Source of the DNA: Pseudomonas sp. LFM046
Lineage (GTDB): Bacteria; Pseudomonadota; Gammaproteobacteria; Pseudomonadales; Pseudomonadaceae
Direction: 5' to 3'
Assembly: GCF_000949385.2 (NCBI RefSeq)
Contig: NZ_JYKO02000001.1
Span: forward strand, 1,822,620-1,886,619
Length of the DNA: 64,000 nt
The notes beneath the pieces were generated by a model. It did no database searches. It was not told the DNA's origin and worked only from the letters and a program-made list of their open reading frames with translations. A program made the translations under genes and the position numbers. Of this stretch, positions 18,601-26,470 are shown piece by piece; positions within the stretch are counted from its first letter, which is position 1, and the number at the start of each line of letters is the position of its first letter.

Positions 18601-18630
18601 GGCCACGACGCCGACGGGCGTGTCGTGGCC
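18601..18630 (-). terminator. Hairpin between thiolase and TetR genes
   Basis: GGCCACGAC and GTCGTGGCC form a perfect 9-bp stem which continues inward (GCC/GGC), 7 bases past the thiolase stop. There is no clear T-run on the minus strand, so attenuation or mRNA 3' end protection is as likely as full termination. Confidence 0.55.
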
Positions 18631-18636
18631 GATGAA

Positions 18637-19767
18637 TCAGGCCCTTTCCAGCAGGGTGGCCACGCCCTGTCCGCCGCCGATGCATTGCGTGGCGACGGCA
18701 TAGCGGCCACCGCTGCGCTTGAGCAGGCTGGCGGCCTTGCCGGTGATACGCGCGCCGGTGGCTCCCAGGGGGTGACCGATGGCCATCGCGCCGCCATCCA
18801 GATTCACTTTCGCCGGGTCGAGGTCCAGTTCCCGGATGCAGGCCAGCGCCTGGCTGGCAAAGGCTTCATTGATCTCGAACAGGTCGATGTCGAGTGCCTC
18901 CAGGCCAGTGCGCTGCAACAGTTTGCGGGTGGCGTAGAGGGGCCCCATGCCCATGATCTCCGGTGGGCAGCCGACCACGGCCACGGCCTTGATGCGTGCG
19001 AGGACATCCAGGTTCCAGCGCGCAGCGAAGCCCTCGGTGCAGACAAACACCGCAGCCGCGCCGTCAGTCAGAGGCGAGGCGGTGCCCGCGGTGACACTGC
19101 CGCCAAAGGCCGGCTTCAGTTGGGCGAGGGCATCCGGGGTAGTGCCCGGGCGAATGCAGCCGTCCTCGGTCACCAGGCCGTCGGGCGTTTCGATGGCGAT
19201 GATTTCATCCTGAAGTAGCCCATTTGCCTGGGCTGCTGTGGCCTTGCGGTGGGATTCCACGGCCATGGTTTCCTGGTCGCTGCGGGGGATGCCGTAGCGA
19301 TCGGCGACCACCTCTGCGGTGTGCCCCATGGCCATGTAGGCCTGCGGGTAGCCGTTCACGAGCTTCGGATTGGGGGAGATGTTGAAGCCACCCATGGGCA
19401 CGCGGGTCATGGATTCCACGCCGCCACAGAGAAAGGCTTCTCCCGCGCCTAGCTGGATCTGCCCGGCAGCGTAGTGGATGGCGCTCATGGAGGAACCGCA
19501 GAAGCGGTTGATCGTGGCGCCTGCGACGGTTTCCGGCAGTCCGGCGAGAAAGCTGGTGATGCGCGCGATGTTCATGCCCTGTTCGGCTTCCGGGTAGGCG
19601 CAACCCAGGATCAGATCCTCTATTTCCCGAGGATCGATATCCAGACGCTGCACGAGCCCCTTCACGACCTGGGCAGCCAGGTCATCTGGACGAAGGTTGA
19701 TCAGGCTGCCTTTCTTGGCGAATTGAAAGGGCGAGCGGGCGTAACCGGCGATGACGATGGATTGCAT
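18637..19767 (-). CDS. Thiolase (acetyl-CoA acyltransferase type)
   Basis: Thiolase-fold acyltransferase of 376 residues from an ATG behind GAGGAG. The acyl-accepting Cys is residue 90 in [17 protein letters not shown]; the C-terminal half has [32 protein letters not shown] (catalytic His) and [12 protein letters not shown] (second catalytic Cys). It would cleave 3-ketoacyl-CoA or condense acetyl-CoA. The central lid region looks like the degradative FadA/FadI-type rather than PhaA, but this is not decisive. A TetR gene follows downstream. Confidence 0.92.
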   Translation of the reverse strand: MQSIVIAGYARSPFQFAKKGSLINLRPDDLAAQVVKGLVQRLDIDPREIEDLILGCAYPEAEQGMNIARITSFLAGLPETVAGATINRFCGSSMSAIHYAAGQIQLGAGEAFLCGGVESMTRVPMGGFNISPNPKLVNGYPQAYMAMGHTAEVVADRYGIPRSDQETMAVESHRKATAAQANGLLQDEIIAIETPDGLVTEDGCIRPGTTPDALAQLKPAFGGSVTAGTASPLTDGAAAVFVCTEGFAARWNLDVLARIKAVAVVGCPPEIMGMGPLYATRKLLQRTGLEALDIDLFEINEAFASQALACIRELDLDPAKVNLDGGAMAIGHPLGATGARITGKAASLLKRSGGRYAVATQCIGGGQGVATLLERA

Positions 19768-19996
19768 GTAAGGCTCCTCGGGGTGGGGCGGGCGACATGT
19801 GTTTGCATGATATCCATCATTCAAATCGCTGTATATGACGTGTGTAATTTAACTATTGATGCAACGGCTGCCGCCAGTCGCCGCTCCATCGGCCCTGCCA
19901 GGTGAGTCTTGAGCCATGCGGGCTTAGCCGATATCTTGAGTCGCCTAATCATTAGTCTGCTATCAGGCTTTTTCCCGCAGGCGTCCCGGATCCTCC
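19768..19996. other. Divergent intergenic region, thiolase / EamA permease
   Basis: About 230 bases, noticeably AT-richer in the middle (19800-19870). It must contain both promoters. A CTGTATATGACGTGTG sequence near 19829 resembles half of a LexA box but lacks the second CAG half. No coding region seen. Confidence 0.5.
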
Positions 19997-20878
19997 ATGA
20001 GTTCCCAAAACCCTCTGTCGCAACGTGTCGACCAGCCGCTCAAAGGTATTGTCCTGGTCTGCCTGGCCACCTTTTTCTTCTCCAGCCACGACGCGATTTC
20101 GAAGTACCTCTCGGCCTTCTATCCCATCGTGATGGTGGTCTGGGTGCGTTACCTGGTGCACACCCTGCTGATGGCGGGGTTTCTGCTGCCGCGAGAAGGG
20201 GCGCGGGTGTTGCGTACCAGGCGGCCGCTGCTGCAGGTGGCGCGGGCGCTCTGCCTGATTGGCGTGAGCCTGCTGTTCACCACGGGGCTACGGCATATTC
20301 CCCTGGCCGAGGCCACGTCGGTGATCTTCCTGGCGCCGTTGCTGGTCACTGCCTTGTCGGTGCCGCTACTGAAGGAGCGGGTATCCCGGGGGCAATGGGT
20401 GGCGGTGCTGGTGGGCTTTGGCGGGGTGCTGTTGATCGTCCGGCCGGGCAGTGCGTTGTTCACTCCGGCGATCTTCTTCCCGCTGGCAGCGGCAGTCTGC
20501 TTCGCCTTCTACCAGTTGCTGACGCGCATCCTGACCCGTACCGACAGTTCGGCCACCAGCAACTTCATCACCGGCCTGACGAACACCCTGGTGATGAGTG
20601 CCCTGGTGCCGTTCTTCTGGCACCTGCCGGAGACTCTCGGGCACGGCCTGCTGATGCTGGCCGTGGGCACGTGCGGCATGGGCGGGCACATGCTGCTGAC
20701 CCAGGCATTCCGCCACGCCTCGCCGCCACTGCTGGCGCCGTTCGGTTACGGGCAGATCGTCTTCGCCGGCACGCTGGGACTGTTGCTGTTCAACCATGCG
20801 CCGGACCAGATGGGGCTGCTGGGCATTGCAGTCATCGTGGGCAGCGGGTTGTTCATGGCCTACGCCCAGAGACGCTAG
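19997..20878 (+). CDS. EamA/DMT-superfamily permease
   Basis: Inner-membrane transporter of 293 residues with ten predicted hydrophobic segments arranged as two EamA repeats, each starting with a motif such as GIVLVCLATFFFSSHDAISK and FFPLAAAVCFAFYQLLTRIL. The end of the first repeat carries FLAPLLVTALSVPLLKERVS, a very typical EamA pattern with a conserved LKE. It is the RhaT/S-adenosylmethionine-transporter-like group of drug/metabolite exporters. Substrate unknown. Monocistronic; transcribed divergently from the thiolase. Confidence 0.9.
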   Translation: MSSQNPLSQRVDQPLKGIVLVCLATFFFSSHDAISKYLSAFYPIVMVVWVRYLVHTLLMAGFLLPREGARVLRTRRPLLQVARALCLIGVSLLFTTGLRHIPLAEATSVIFLAPLLVTALSVPLLKERVSRGQWVAVLVGFGGVLLIVRPGSALFTPAIFFPLAAAVCFAFYQLLTRILTRTDSSATSNFITGLTNTLVMSALVPFFWHLPETLGHGLLMLAVGTCGMGGHMLLTQAFRHASPPLLAPFGYGQIVFAGTLGLLLFNHAPDQMGLLGIAVIVGSGLFMAYAQRR

Positions 20879-20910
20879 CGGCTCTGGGACTTGGTCCCGC
20901 GCTGCGTTCC

Positions 20911-21222
20911 CTACGCCGTCTCAGCCTCCCGTGAATCCACGTAGTCCTTCAACCACCTGAGTACCTGCACGGGCTCCCAGCGAGCGGGGTCGAACAGGGC
21001 GTAGGCCTGGCCCTGGTAGCCCACCACGTCCAACTGCCGGTGATAGCCGGCGCGCTGGAACAGGGCCTCGATCTCCGCCAGGCAGGTGTTGAAGTGCAGG
21101 CGGCCGAAGGGCGTCTTGCCGTCGGTTACCAGGCCTTCCAGGCGTAGTTCTTCCACCGCTTCGCGGATCTCTTCCGGGGCCATGCGGCTCACGGTGTATT
21201 TCAACTGGCGTACATCCAGCAT
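20911..21222 (-). CDS. Hypothetical protein (103 aa), probably SOS-controlled
   Basis: I do not recognise this protein. The ATG at 21222 is preceded by a very strong GGAGGAGG ribosome site, which decides the start although the frame is open up to 21417. The product is soluble, mixed alpha/beta by appearance: an acidic helix (APEEIREAVEELRLEGL), then GKTPFGRLHFNTCLAEIEAL and a C-terminal VVGYQGQAYALFDPARWEPV followed by a helix. It follows a 46-residue proline-rich peptide gene by 20 bases, and the pair sits behind a LexA-type box, suggesting a DNA-damage role. Function otherwise unknown. Confidence 0.75.
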   Translation of the reverse strand: MLDVRQLKYTVSRMAPEEIREAVEELRLEGLVTDGKTPFGRLHFNTCLAEIEALFQRAGYHRQLDVVGYQGQAYALFDPARWEPVQVLRWLKDYVDSREAETA

Positions 21223-21242
21223 CTGGGCCTCCTCCGGCGCGG

Positions 21243-21383
21243 TCAGTGCAGCCGCCGGCTGGCTAGCAGGGGCTGCACCTGGCCGCGGGGCGGGAAGGGC
21301 AGCGGCAACTGATAGGGCACAGGGATGCTCGATGGAACGGGTTGCTCGGGAATTGGCAATCGGATCGGGGCTGATACAGGCAT
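21243..21383 (-). CDS. Proline-rich small protein (46 aa), unknown
   Basis: A 46-codon gene with an AGGAAG ribosome site 6 bases upstream of its ATG. The peptide is strongly proline-rich with regular spacing (PIRLPIPEQPVPSSIPVPYQ and LPLPFPPRGQ), ending in a basic LLASRRLH. Its start lies 19 bases downstream of a near-consensus LexA box and its stop 20 bases before the next gene. The alternative frame through the same DNA is Ala-rich and lacks a good start. A polyproline peptide like this is more likely a binding partner or leader than an enzyme. Not recognised. Confidence 0.6.
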   Translation of the reverse strand: MPVSAPIRLPIPEQPVPSSIPVPYQLPLPFPPRGQVQPLLASRRLH

Positions 21384-21401
21384 AGGATTCTTCCTGAAAT
21401 A

Positions 21402-21417
21402 CTGTATATTTATACAC
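21402..21417 (-). promoter_or_regulatory. LexA (SOS) box, near consensus
   Basis: CTGTATATTTATACAC matches the gammaproteobacterial LexA pattern CTG-N10-CAG except for the last base, with the AT-rich ATATTTATA core. It lies 19 bases upstream of the proline-rich peptide start. The core and the following ATATCAG are shared with the box at 26154. Confidence 0.65.
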
Positions 21418-21511
21418 ATATCAGCTGCCGTCGTCTGATGGCAACCAAACCAAAGGAAAAATCTGCTGTCAGTCATTTCCCCCTGACGCAGTACCGAGAA
21501 CAAGAATCCTG

Positions 21512-22201
21512 ATGATCCGCTCTATTCTGCTGGCCTTCCTGCTGTTTTCCGCCGCAACCGAAGCCTCCGCTCCCCGCACGTTCAACGAAGCCAAGAAGGT
21601 CGCCTGGAAGCTCTACGCCACCCATCCAGTGGAGTTCTATTGCGGTTGCCGCTATGAGGGGAACCGGGTCGACCTGAAGAGTTGCGGCTACGTGCCGCGG
21701 AAAGCTCCGCAGCGGGCCAAGCGCATCGAGTGGGAACACATCGTGCCGGCCTGGGTGATCGGTCATCAGCGACAGTGCTGGCAGAAGGGTGGGCGCAAGA
21801 ACTGCGCCGAGCACGACCCCACCTACCAGCGCGCCGAGGCCGACCTGCACAACCTGGTGCCGAGCATTGGTGAGGTGAACGGCGACCGTAGCAATTTCAG
21901 TTTTGGCTGGCTGTCGCAGAAGCCCGGCCAGTACGGCGCTTGCCCCATGGTGGTGGACTTCAAGGCGCGAAAGGCGATGCCGCGCCAGCAGGTGCGCGGG
22001 ATGATCGCGCGCACCTACTTCTACATGAGTGACCGTTACGGCCTGCGCCTCTCCAGCCAGGACCGCAAGCTCTACAACGCCTGGAATCGCCAGTACCCGG
22101 TGGAGGCCTGGGAGCGCAATAGGAACCAGCGCCTGGCGTGCGTGATGGGCCACGGCAATCCGTTCGTGGGGAAGGTGGATATGAACGCCTGCCGGCGGTA
22201 G
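21512..22201 (+). CDS. endA: Periplasmic/secreted endonuclease I
   Basis: Endonuclease I of the EndA/Vvn/Dns family, 229 residues, with a signal peptide (MIRSILLAFLLFSAATEASA). The catalytic beta-beta-alpha metal site is complete: RIEWEHIVPAWVIGHQ holds the general-base His, and EADLHNLVPSIGEVNGDRSN carries the magnesium-binding Asn residues and the conserved Arg. Several cysteines (CGCRYEG, QCWQKGGRKNCAEHD) fit the disulfides seen in the exported family. It degrades double- and single-stranded DNA outside the cytoplasm, in nutrient recovery or DNA uptake balance. Convergent with the Fe-S helicase gene. Starts at ATG 21512. Confidence 0.93.
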   Translation: MIRSILLAFLLFSAATEASAPRTFNEAKKVAWKLYATHPVEFYCGCRYEGNRVDLKSCGYVPRKAPQRAKRIEWEHIVPAWVIGHQRQCWQKGGRKNCAEHDPTYQRAEADLHNLVPSIGEVNGDRSNFSFGWLSQKPGQYGACPMVVDFKARKAMPRQQVRGMIARTYFYMSDRYGLRLSSQDRKLYNAWNRQYPVEAWERNRNQRLACVMGHGNPFVGKVDMNACRR

Positions 22202-22219
22202 AGCCGGTACGAGGTTTCC

Positions 22220-22236
22220 GGTGCGCAGAGCGCACC
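22220..22236. repeat. Palindromic intergenic element (REP-like)
   Basis: GGTGCGC, AGA, GCGCACC followed by CTAC lies between two convergent stop codons. The perfect 7-bp stem and this exact type of sequence (GGTGCGC...GCGCACCCTAC) resembles short dispersed palindromes I recall in Pseudomonas genomes; it may also act as a weak bidirectional terminator. Confidence 0.6.
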
Positions 22237-24498
22237 CTACAGCGAAGGCCGGAGTTCTTCGATCGACCACCAGTTCGGCAATAGCCGTTGCACGTCCTGC
22301 CGCGCGAAGCGGTCGTCGATCAGGTGCACCACGCCTTGGTCCTCGGTCGTGCGGATCACTCGCCCAGCGGCCTGGACCACCTTCTGCAGGCCCGGATAGA
22401 GGTAGGCGTAGTCGTAGCCTGCGCCGAAGAGTTCGGCCATTCGCTGCTTGAGCTGTTCGTTCACCGGGTTCAGCTGCGGCAGCCCAAGGGTGGCGACGAA
22501 GGCGCCGATCAGGCGTTCGCCGGGTAGGTCGATGCCCTCGCCGAATGCGCCGCCCAGGACTGCGAAGCCAATGCCCTCGCCGCCAGCTTCGAAGCGTTGG
22601 ATAAATGCCTGGCGTGCGGCTTCATCCATTTGCCGACCCTGTAGCCAGATGGGGACGTGCGGATATTCCCGAGCAAAGCGGTCGGCCACCTGTTGCAGGT
22701 AGTCGTAGCTGCTGAAGAAGGCCAGGTAGTTGCCGGGGCGCTCCTCGAACTGTCGCGCCATCAGTGCCGCGATGGGGGCCAGTGAGGCGCTGCGATGCTG
22801 ATAGCGAGTAGAGACATCGGCCACTACCCGTACCTGCAACTGTTCAGCGCGGAAGGGGGAGTCCACCTCCAGCCACGGTGTGTTCTGTGCCAGCCCCAGC
22901 AGGTCGCTGTAGTAGTGACGTGGATTGAGGGTGGCGGAGAACAGCACCGTTGAGCGGCTGGCGGAGAAGCGCGGGCCGAGGAAGGGCGCCGGCACCAGAT
23001 TGCGCAGGCAGAGGCGCGAAAGACAGCCGCTGCCCTTGGCGGGGCGCTTGCTGATATCGAACAGCGAGTGGCTGTCGAACTGTTCGGCCATGCGGCCGAA
23101 CTGCAGGGCTTCGAAGTAGAAGTCCTGAAGCGCGGCGTCGAGGGCCGTGGGGTTGTCAGCCAGGTAGTCGGTGATGGCGGTGACGGCGCCTTGCAGGGCG
23201 TTCAGCAGCTTCTGCGGTGGTGCGTCATAGGCGCGATAGTCCTCGGCCTGGTCCCGGTTGAGCTCGCTCCAGAGGCGCCCGACTCGTTCAAGGGGTTTCT
23301 TCAGCACCGCTGGCGCGCTCTTGCGCAGGGACTTGATGGCGAATTGGTCGAGCTCGGCCGAATACATCTTTCGCGCCCGGTCCACCAGGTTGTGGGCTTC
23401 GTCCACCAGTACGGCGATGCGCCACTGATTGGCGGCAGCCAGGCCATGGAGCAGGGCGCTGCTGTCGAAGTAGTAGTTGTAATCGCCCACCACCACGTCG
23501 CTCCAGCGGGCCATTTCCTGGGCCAGGTAGTAGGGGCAGACCTGATGGGCGAGGGCCACGTCGCGCAAGGCTGCGCGGTCCAGCCAGCGGCGTTCCGCAG
23601 CCGCCGCGCGGGCGGCCGGCAGGCGGTCGTAGAACCCTCGGGCCAGTGGGCAGGATTCGCCATGGCAGGCGTTTTCCGGGTGCTCGCAGGCCTTGTCGCG
23701 GGCCGCCAGCTCCAGCACCCGCAGGGGCTCGGTGCGCAACTGCTGCAAGGCGTCCAGGGCCAATTGGCGGCCGGGTGTCTTGGCGGCGAGGAAAAACACC
23801 TTATCCAGGCGCTGGCGCGGCACCGCCTTGAGCAGAGGGAACAGGGTGCCCAGGGTCTTGCCGATGCCGGTGGGGGCCTGGGCCATCAGGCAACAACCGG
23901 TGCTGACGGCCTTGTACACGGCTTCGGCCAGTTGGCGCTGGCCGTGGCGGAAGCTGGAGTGGGGGAATGCGAGGTGCTCGAGGGCTTTGTTGCGTGCATC
24001 GCCGTGGGCCACTTCCTGCTGGGCCCAGGCCAGGAAGTGCGCGCATTGCTTCTCGAAGAACAGGCGCAGTTCCTCGGCCGTGCAGGGCTCGGTCAGGAGG
24101 GTTTCCTTCTGGCTGCCCACCTCGAAATAGACCAGCGCCAATTCGACTTCCGGCAGATCCAGCTGCTGGCAGAGCAGCCAGCCGTAGACCTTCACCTGGG
24201 CCCAGTGCAGCTGCCGATGGTTGTCCGGCATGCGCTGCAGGTCGCCCCGGTAGGTCTTCACTTCTTCCAGGCGATTGCGGATCGGGTCGTAGCCGTCGGC
24301 GCGACCGCGCACCTTCAGGGGGCCGAATTCGCCTTCGAGAGGGTGTTCGGACTGGTAGCCCTCGCCTCGGCGGCTGGCCACCACGGCGTGGCCGGCGATG
24401 CCTTCCTGGGCGGTGGGGGCAGGGGTGAAACGCAAGTCGAGATCGCCGCCCTTGGCGGTGAACTCGCAGAGCGCACGGACCGCAATGCTGTACGTCAT
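22237..24498 (-). CDS. XPD/DinG-like Fe-S helicase with N-terminal RecB-like nuclease domain
   Basis: A 753-residue superfamily 2 helicase. Walker A APTGIGKT near residues 208-215; four spaced cysteines (KACEHPENAC, HGESC, then QVCPYYL, about residues 270-322) match the XPD/DinG iron-sulfur domain; DEAH box VLVDEAHNLVDRA near 365; C-terminal motifs GGAFGEGIDLPGERLIGAF and QAAGRVIRTTEDQG. Before the helicase, residues about 60-130 show GRADGYDPIRNRLEEVKTYRG and HWAQVKVYGWLL, a PD-(D/E)XK/Cas4-RecB nuclease pattern (D...EVK...QVxxYxxL). The ATG overlaps the upstream nuclease stop as ATGA, so the two are translationally coupled. Likely a DNA repair enzyme. I recall a similar pair in the P. aeruginosa LexA regulon. 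Confidence 0.9.
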   Translation of the reverse strand: MTYSIAVRALCEFTAKGGDLDLRFTPAPTAQEGIAGHAVVASRRGEGYQSEHPLEGEFGPLKVRGRADGYDPIRNRLEEVKTYRGDLQRMPDNHRQLHWAQVKVYGWLLCQQLDLPEVELALVYFEVGSQKETLLTEPCTAEELRLFFEKQCAHFLAWAQQEVAHGDARNKALEHLAFPHSSFRHGQRQLAEAVYKAVSTGCCLMAQAPTGIGKTLGTLFPLLKAVPRQRLDKVFFLAAKTPGRQLALDALQQLRTEPLRVLELAARDKACEHPENACHGESCPLARGFYDRLPAARAAAAERRWLDRAALRDVALAHQVCPYYLAQEMARWSDVVVGDYNYYFDSSALLHGLAAANQWRIAVLVDEAHNLVDRARKMYSAELDQFAIKSLRKSAPAVLKKPLERVGRLWSELNRDQAEDYRAYDAPPQKLLNALQGAVTAITDYLADNPTALDAALQDFYFEALQFGRMAEQFDSHSLFDISKRPAKGSGCLSRLCLRNLVPAPFLGPRFSASRSTVLFSATLNPRHYYSDLLGLAQNTPWLEVDSPFRAEQLQVRVVADVSTRYQHRSASLAPIAALMARQFEERPGNYLAFFSSYDYLQQVADRFAREYPHVPIWLQGRQMDEAARQAFIQRFEAGGEGIGFAVLGGAFGEGIDLPGERLIGAFVATLGLPQLNPVNEQLKQRMAELFGAGYDYAYLYPGLQKVVQAAGRVIRTTEDQGVVHLIDDRFARQDVQRLLPNWWSIEELRPSL

Positions 24499-26132
24499 TG
24501 GCAGGTGTCCGCCCACTGCACGTAGCAGACTTCCACGGGAATCCCGTGTTGGGCGCAGAATTCCAGCCAGCGCAGTTGGTTGTCCTGCAGGCGGTCGCCC
24601 GGCCCCTTCACTTCGATCAGGCGGTAGCGGCGCTCTTCGGGCCAGAACTGGATCAAGTCCGGCAGGCCAGCGCGGTTGGCTTTGATATCGGCAAGGATGC
24701 GCTGGAAGCAGGCTTTCAACTGCGTCGCCGGCAGGCAGGCAAGGGCTTGTTCCAGCAGGGCTTCGTCCAGGTTGCCCCAATAGACGAAGGGCGACAGCAG
24801 GCCCTGCTTGGTTGCATAGGCGCGGCGGATGCTGGTCTGGTACTCGCCGCTGTCCAGTTGTGCCAGGCAGGCATCGAAGAGCCCTGCGCGGCGGGCATGG
24901 AAGTCGGGGCTGAGCAGGTCTGCCGGGCCGTTGTGGAACGGGTGGAAGAAGGCGCCAGGCAGCGCGGCGAAGATCGCGTCCCAGCAGAGCAACCCGAACA
25001 GGGAATTGAGCAGGGTGTTTTCCACGTAGTGCACCGGCGCGCCGTCTTCGTGGAGATGCAGGAGCACCGCTTGCTCCACCGACAGTGGTTTCGGAGGCTG
25101 GGGCAGGACCAGGTCGATGCGTTGTACGGGTGCGCTGCTGGCAGGCGGCACCTTGGGCAGGCCGAGTTTGCGGCGCAGTCGCGGCAGGATTCGCGTGAGA
25201 TGCTGCGCTTCCTCATCATTCTCTGGGGTTGCGCACGCCTGTTGGGCCAGGGCAAAGGCTTCTTCGTGCGCTTCCTGCCGCTCCAGCACGCGGATGCGCC
25301 GCACTCGCGCGCCGGGGTAGTCGCACAGGCCGTAGAGGCCCAGGGCGATTTCCGGCAGCTCGCAGCGTTCGCAATGCTGGCCCACCTGGAACAGCAGCTT
25401 GCGTCGACGCGCGTCCAGCCAGGGATTGGCGTGGGATTCCAGGGGCAGTTCGGGCAGGAGCTGATCCAGGGGCTCGCCAGCGTCGAAGCGCTCCCGCCAG
25501 TGGTGCAGGCGCAGGTAGTAGTCCAGGTCCGCGCGCTCGCGGAATCCCCGCGCGGAGGCGTCGATCTCGACTTTTTCGTACTGGTAGATACCGAGGTCGG
25601 CGAGGACGAATTCAGACCAGTCCTGGTAGAGGTTGCCGAAGAACATCAACCGCAATCGGTCGCAGATGCCCATCAGGCCAAGCGCGTAGACGCAGTCGAC
25701 GCTGGTCGGATGCCAGTCGGCGAAGGCGCGCGGCTGTGGATGGTCGGCAAGCAAGGCCTCAAGCCGCTCGGCCTTGCGTCCTGGTGTCTTGCCGAAGCAG
25801 GCGTCCACCTCTCCCAGGGTCAGTAGGCCAAAGAGCTGCGAGAGGTCCAGTACCGGATCTGCATTCACCCAGCCCAGCTCCACCAGTGGCGCGGCTGCCT
25901 GACGGGTATCGCCGATTTCCGTGTAGTTCAGCTTGCTGGCGCGGAACAGCGTGCCCTTGCGCATGACCATTCGCACCAGAAGCGCCTGGGAGACGCGGGG
26001 CAGGGCGCGGAAATCGTCGATGAAGGCCCGCTCTTCGGCGACCAGCAGGTCGCTGTAGCGCCCGCTGATCCAGTCCAGGAGGGTGTGGAAATTCTGGAGG
26101 TAATAGAACGGGTCTTCGAGGGCGGCAGGCAT
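24495..26132 (-). CDS. VRR-NUC nuclease, bacterial FAN1-like
   Basis: A 545-residue protein whose C-terminus carries the VRR-NUC (PD-(D/E)XK) catalytic site: AGLPDLIQFWPEERRYRLIE (Pro-Asp near residue 490) then EVKGPGDRLQDNQLRWLEF (Glu-x-Lys near 505-507), the pattern of FAN1-type nucleases. The long N-terminal part is helical and TPR-like, including LDARRRKLLFQVGQHCERCE, as in the SAP/TPR architecture of bacterial FAN1. FAN1 enzymes are structure-specific and act on interstrand crosslink repair. It is the first gene of an operon behind a perfect CTG-N10-CAG LexA box, 21 bases from its start. Ribosome site weak. Confidence 0.9.
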   Translation of the reverse strand: MPAALEDPFYYLQNFHTLLDWISGRYSDLLVAEERAFIDDFRALPRVSQALLVRMVMRKGTLFRASKLNYTEIGDTRQAAAPLVELGWVNADPVLDLSQLFGLLTLGEVDACFGKTPGRKAERLEALLADHPQPRAFADWHPTSVDCVYALGLMGICDRLRLMFFGNLYQDWSEFVLADLGIYQYEKVEIDASARGFRERADLDYYLRLHHWRERFDAGEPLDQLLPELPLESHANPWLDARRRKLLFQVGQHCERCELPEIALGLYGLCDYPGARVRRIRVLERQEAHEEAFALAQQACATPENDEEAQHLTRILPRLRRKLGLPKVPPASSAPVQRIDLVLPQPPKPLSVEQAVLLHLHEDGAPVHYVENTLLNSLFGLLCWDAIFAALPGAFFHPFHNGPADLLSPDFHARRAGLFDACLAQLDSGEYQTSIRRAYATKQGLLSPFVYWGNLDEALLEQALACLPATQLKACFQRILADIKANRAGLPDLIQFWPEERRYRLIEVKGPGDRLQDNQLRWLEFCAQHGIPVEVCYVQWADTCQ

Positions 26133-26153
26133 GGTGGGAAAGGTCGGGTTTTA

Positions 26154-26169
26154 CTGTGAATTTATACAG
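26154..26169 (-). promoter_or_regulatory. LexA (SOS) box upstream of the FAN1-like operon
   Basis: CTGTGAATTTATACAG has both CTG and CAG half-sites at the exact N10 spacing, 21 bases before the start codon, oriented so that LexA would cover the promoter of the nuclease-helicase operon. The right half and the following ATATCAG match the 21402 box. Confidence 0.85.
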
Positions 26170-26470
26170 ATATCAGGCCTGGCCGGACGGCGGCAAATGG
26201 ATTTCGATCAGTGGGACGCAAGCACGTTGTGCCTGCGGGTGCCGAGATGGGTGGCATTACCGAAATTGTCGCGCCTGAAGCTAAAAAAACTATATCCACG
26301 CCCTTCTGCCGCGCGGGCCCCGTGCTGTCCGAGCTGGCAGCTTTTTCCTAGCCAGCGACTACAAAAATCATAATTTCGCGAATCCCTGCCTCTGAACAGA
26401 ATGCGGCCATCACCACCCCATATAGCCGCAACAGCAGAACAACAATGATCGGAGTCAGAGGAGGCAGGCC
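26170..26470. other. Divergent intergenic region before the flavin monooxygenase cassette
   Basis: About 300 bases, AT-rich at 26280-26300 and 26340-26400. GAGCTGGCAGCTTTTT at 26331-26346 is a short stem with a T-run, terminator-like. The monooxygenase promoter must lie to its right; no strong -35/-10 pair stands out. No gene seen. Confidence 0.45.

Noticed and set aside
19829-19844. CTGTATATGACGTGTG as a LexA box near the thiolase/EamA gap
   Set aside because: The right half-site is GTG rather than CAG, and neither flanking gene is a known damage gene.
21222-21417. N-terminal extension of the 103-residue protein starting at 21417
   Set aside because: The extension is Ala/Pro-rich in one frame and competes with a better small gene; the strong GGAGGAGG at 21235 marks the start at 21222.
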